5,802 nucleotides of DNA. Source: Flavobacteriaceae bacterium. GTDB lineage: Bacteria > Bacteroidota > Bacteroidia > Flavobacteriales > Flavobacteriaceae. The notes below the pieces were generated by a model. The model did no database searches and was not told where the DNA came from. It worked only from the letters and a program-made list of their open reading frames with translations. The stretch is taken from NCBI GenBank assembly GCA_947377425.1, contig CANCFZ010000148.1, forward strand, positions 1 to 5,802. The letters run 5' to 3'. Made by a program: the position numbers and the translations under genes. Of this stretch, positions 5,371-5,802 are shown one piece after another (position 1 is the first letter of the stretch; each line of letters begins with the position of its first letter).

Positions 5371-5802
5371 TTATAATTCTATTTCAAATTGTGTTAAAGA
5401 CTTGAATTGTTTCAAGCGGCTTTTCACTTCTGATTCTGTTAATTCTAACATTCTTTCTGTTCCGAATTTCTCCACACAGAATGACGCTAAGTTGGATCCT
5501 TGAATAACAGCAGTTTTCATTGTTTCAAAAGAAATGTCTCCTTGCTGCGTGATGAATCCTGCAAATCCTCCTGCAAAAGTATCTCCTGCGCCTGTTGGAT
5601 CAAAAACATCTGCCAAAGGCAATGCTGGTGCAAAGAAAATATGTTCGTTATGGAAAATTAACGCTCCGTGTTCTCCTTTTTTAATTACTACATACTTTGG
5701 TCCCATAGTGTGGATTTTAGCAGCAGCTTTCACTAAAGAATATTCTCCAGACAACTGACGTGCTTCTTCGTCATTAATGGTGATTACATCAACGCGTTTG
5801 AT
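5371..5802 (-). CDS. PfkB/ribokinase-family kinase, C-terminal part (cut by window edge)
   Basis: The frame is open to the right edge; the visible 143 residues are the C-terminal part of a kinase of about 300-330 residues. The family transfers the gamma-phosphate of ATP to a sugar or nucleoside hydroxyl. The diagnostic signature DPTGAGDTFAGGF is at fragment residues 68-80, with GAGD forming the anion hole and Asp74 the catalytic base. Upstream, VITINDEEARQLSG (6-19) is the usual N-x-x-E segment, and YVVIKKGEHGALIF (37-50) is the typical K-x-G-x-x-G strand pair. The C-terminal helices after the signature are complete. The substrate-recognising N-terminal lid is outside the window, so ribokinase, fructokinase and adenosine kinase-like roles remain open. 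It is encoded upstream of purF on the same strand with a terminator between. No start codon is visible; the TTG at 5754 is internal. Confidence 0.95.
   Translation of the reverse strand: MKRVDVITINDEEARQLSGEYSLVKAAAKIHTMGPKYVVIKKGEHGALIFHNEHIFFAPALPLADVFDPTGAGDTFAGGFAGFITQQGDISFETMKTAVIQGSNLASFCVEKFGTERMLELTESEVKSRLKQFKSLTQFEIEL

Noticed and set aside
5371..5754. A complete 127-residue protein starting with TTG at 5754
   Set aside because: The frame continues to the right edge with conserved PfkB residues (VITINDEEARQ), so the TTG is an internal Leu codon of a partial gene.

Overview
The window is AT-rich DNA that looks like a member of the Bacteroidota, most likely Flavobacterium or a close relative. 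Four things point there: start codons preceded by A-rich leaders without Shine-Dalgarno sequences, promoter-like boxes of the Bacteroidota type (TTG, then TAnnTTTG), the long form of PurF, and a superoxide dismutase of the type I associate with flavobacteria. The taxonomic call rests on recognition by eye, not on a database search.

Layout from left to right. (1) 1-1658, minus strand: the N-terminal 552 residues of a UvrD/RecB/AddA-like superfamily 1 helicase, cut by the left edge. (2) 1730-2248, minus strand: a GNAT acetyltransferase of the RimJ/RimL type, 71 nt upstream of the helicase and possibly co-transcribed with it. (3) 2249-2361: a divergent promoter region with two TAnnTTTG boxes facing opposite ways, 6 bp apart. 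(4) 2362-2967, plus strand: a complete cytoplasmic Mn-type Fe/Mn superoxide dismutase, followed by a strong intrinsic terminator. (5) 2968-3380: a 413-nt non-coding region between convergent genes. (6) 3381-5279, minus strand: a long-form amidophosphoribosyltransferase (PurF), the first step of purine synthesis. (7) 5280-5370: the purF leader, with a perfect 18-bp palindrome and the terminator of the next gene. (8) 5371-5802, minus strand: the C-terminal 143 residues of a PfkB/ribokinase-family kinase, cut by the right edge.

The most interesting part is region 5. It holds two tandem minus-strand copies of a 41-nt sequence (40 of 41 identical). Each copy has a TAnnTTTG box exactly 4 nt before it and runs straight into a hairpin with a U-tract, and the two hairpin sequences are unrelated. 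Sequence identity becomes high where transcription should start and stops where the terminator stem starts. I read this as two small-RNA genes of about 71-73 nt with a shared 5' domain: a 5' hairpin followed by a single-stranded GAUUUGGGGC stretch. I could not tell whether they belong to an already named family.

The protein-coding genes form no obvious single pathway. PurF feeds nucleotide synthesis, the PfkB kinase may act on a sugar or nucleoside, the dismutase removes superoxide, and the helicase probably belongs to a RecBCD/AddAB-like break-repair enzyme. Apart from the small RNAs and some unusual PurF residues, this looks like ordinary chromosomal housekeeping DNA; I see no CRISPR array, insertion sequence, tRNA or rRNA.
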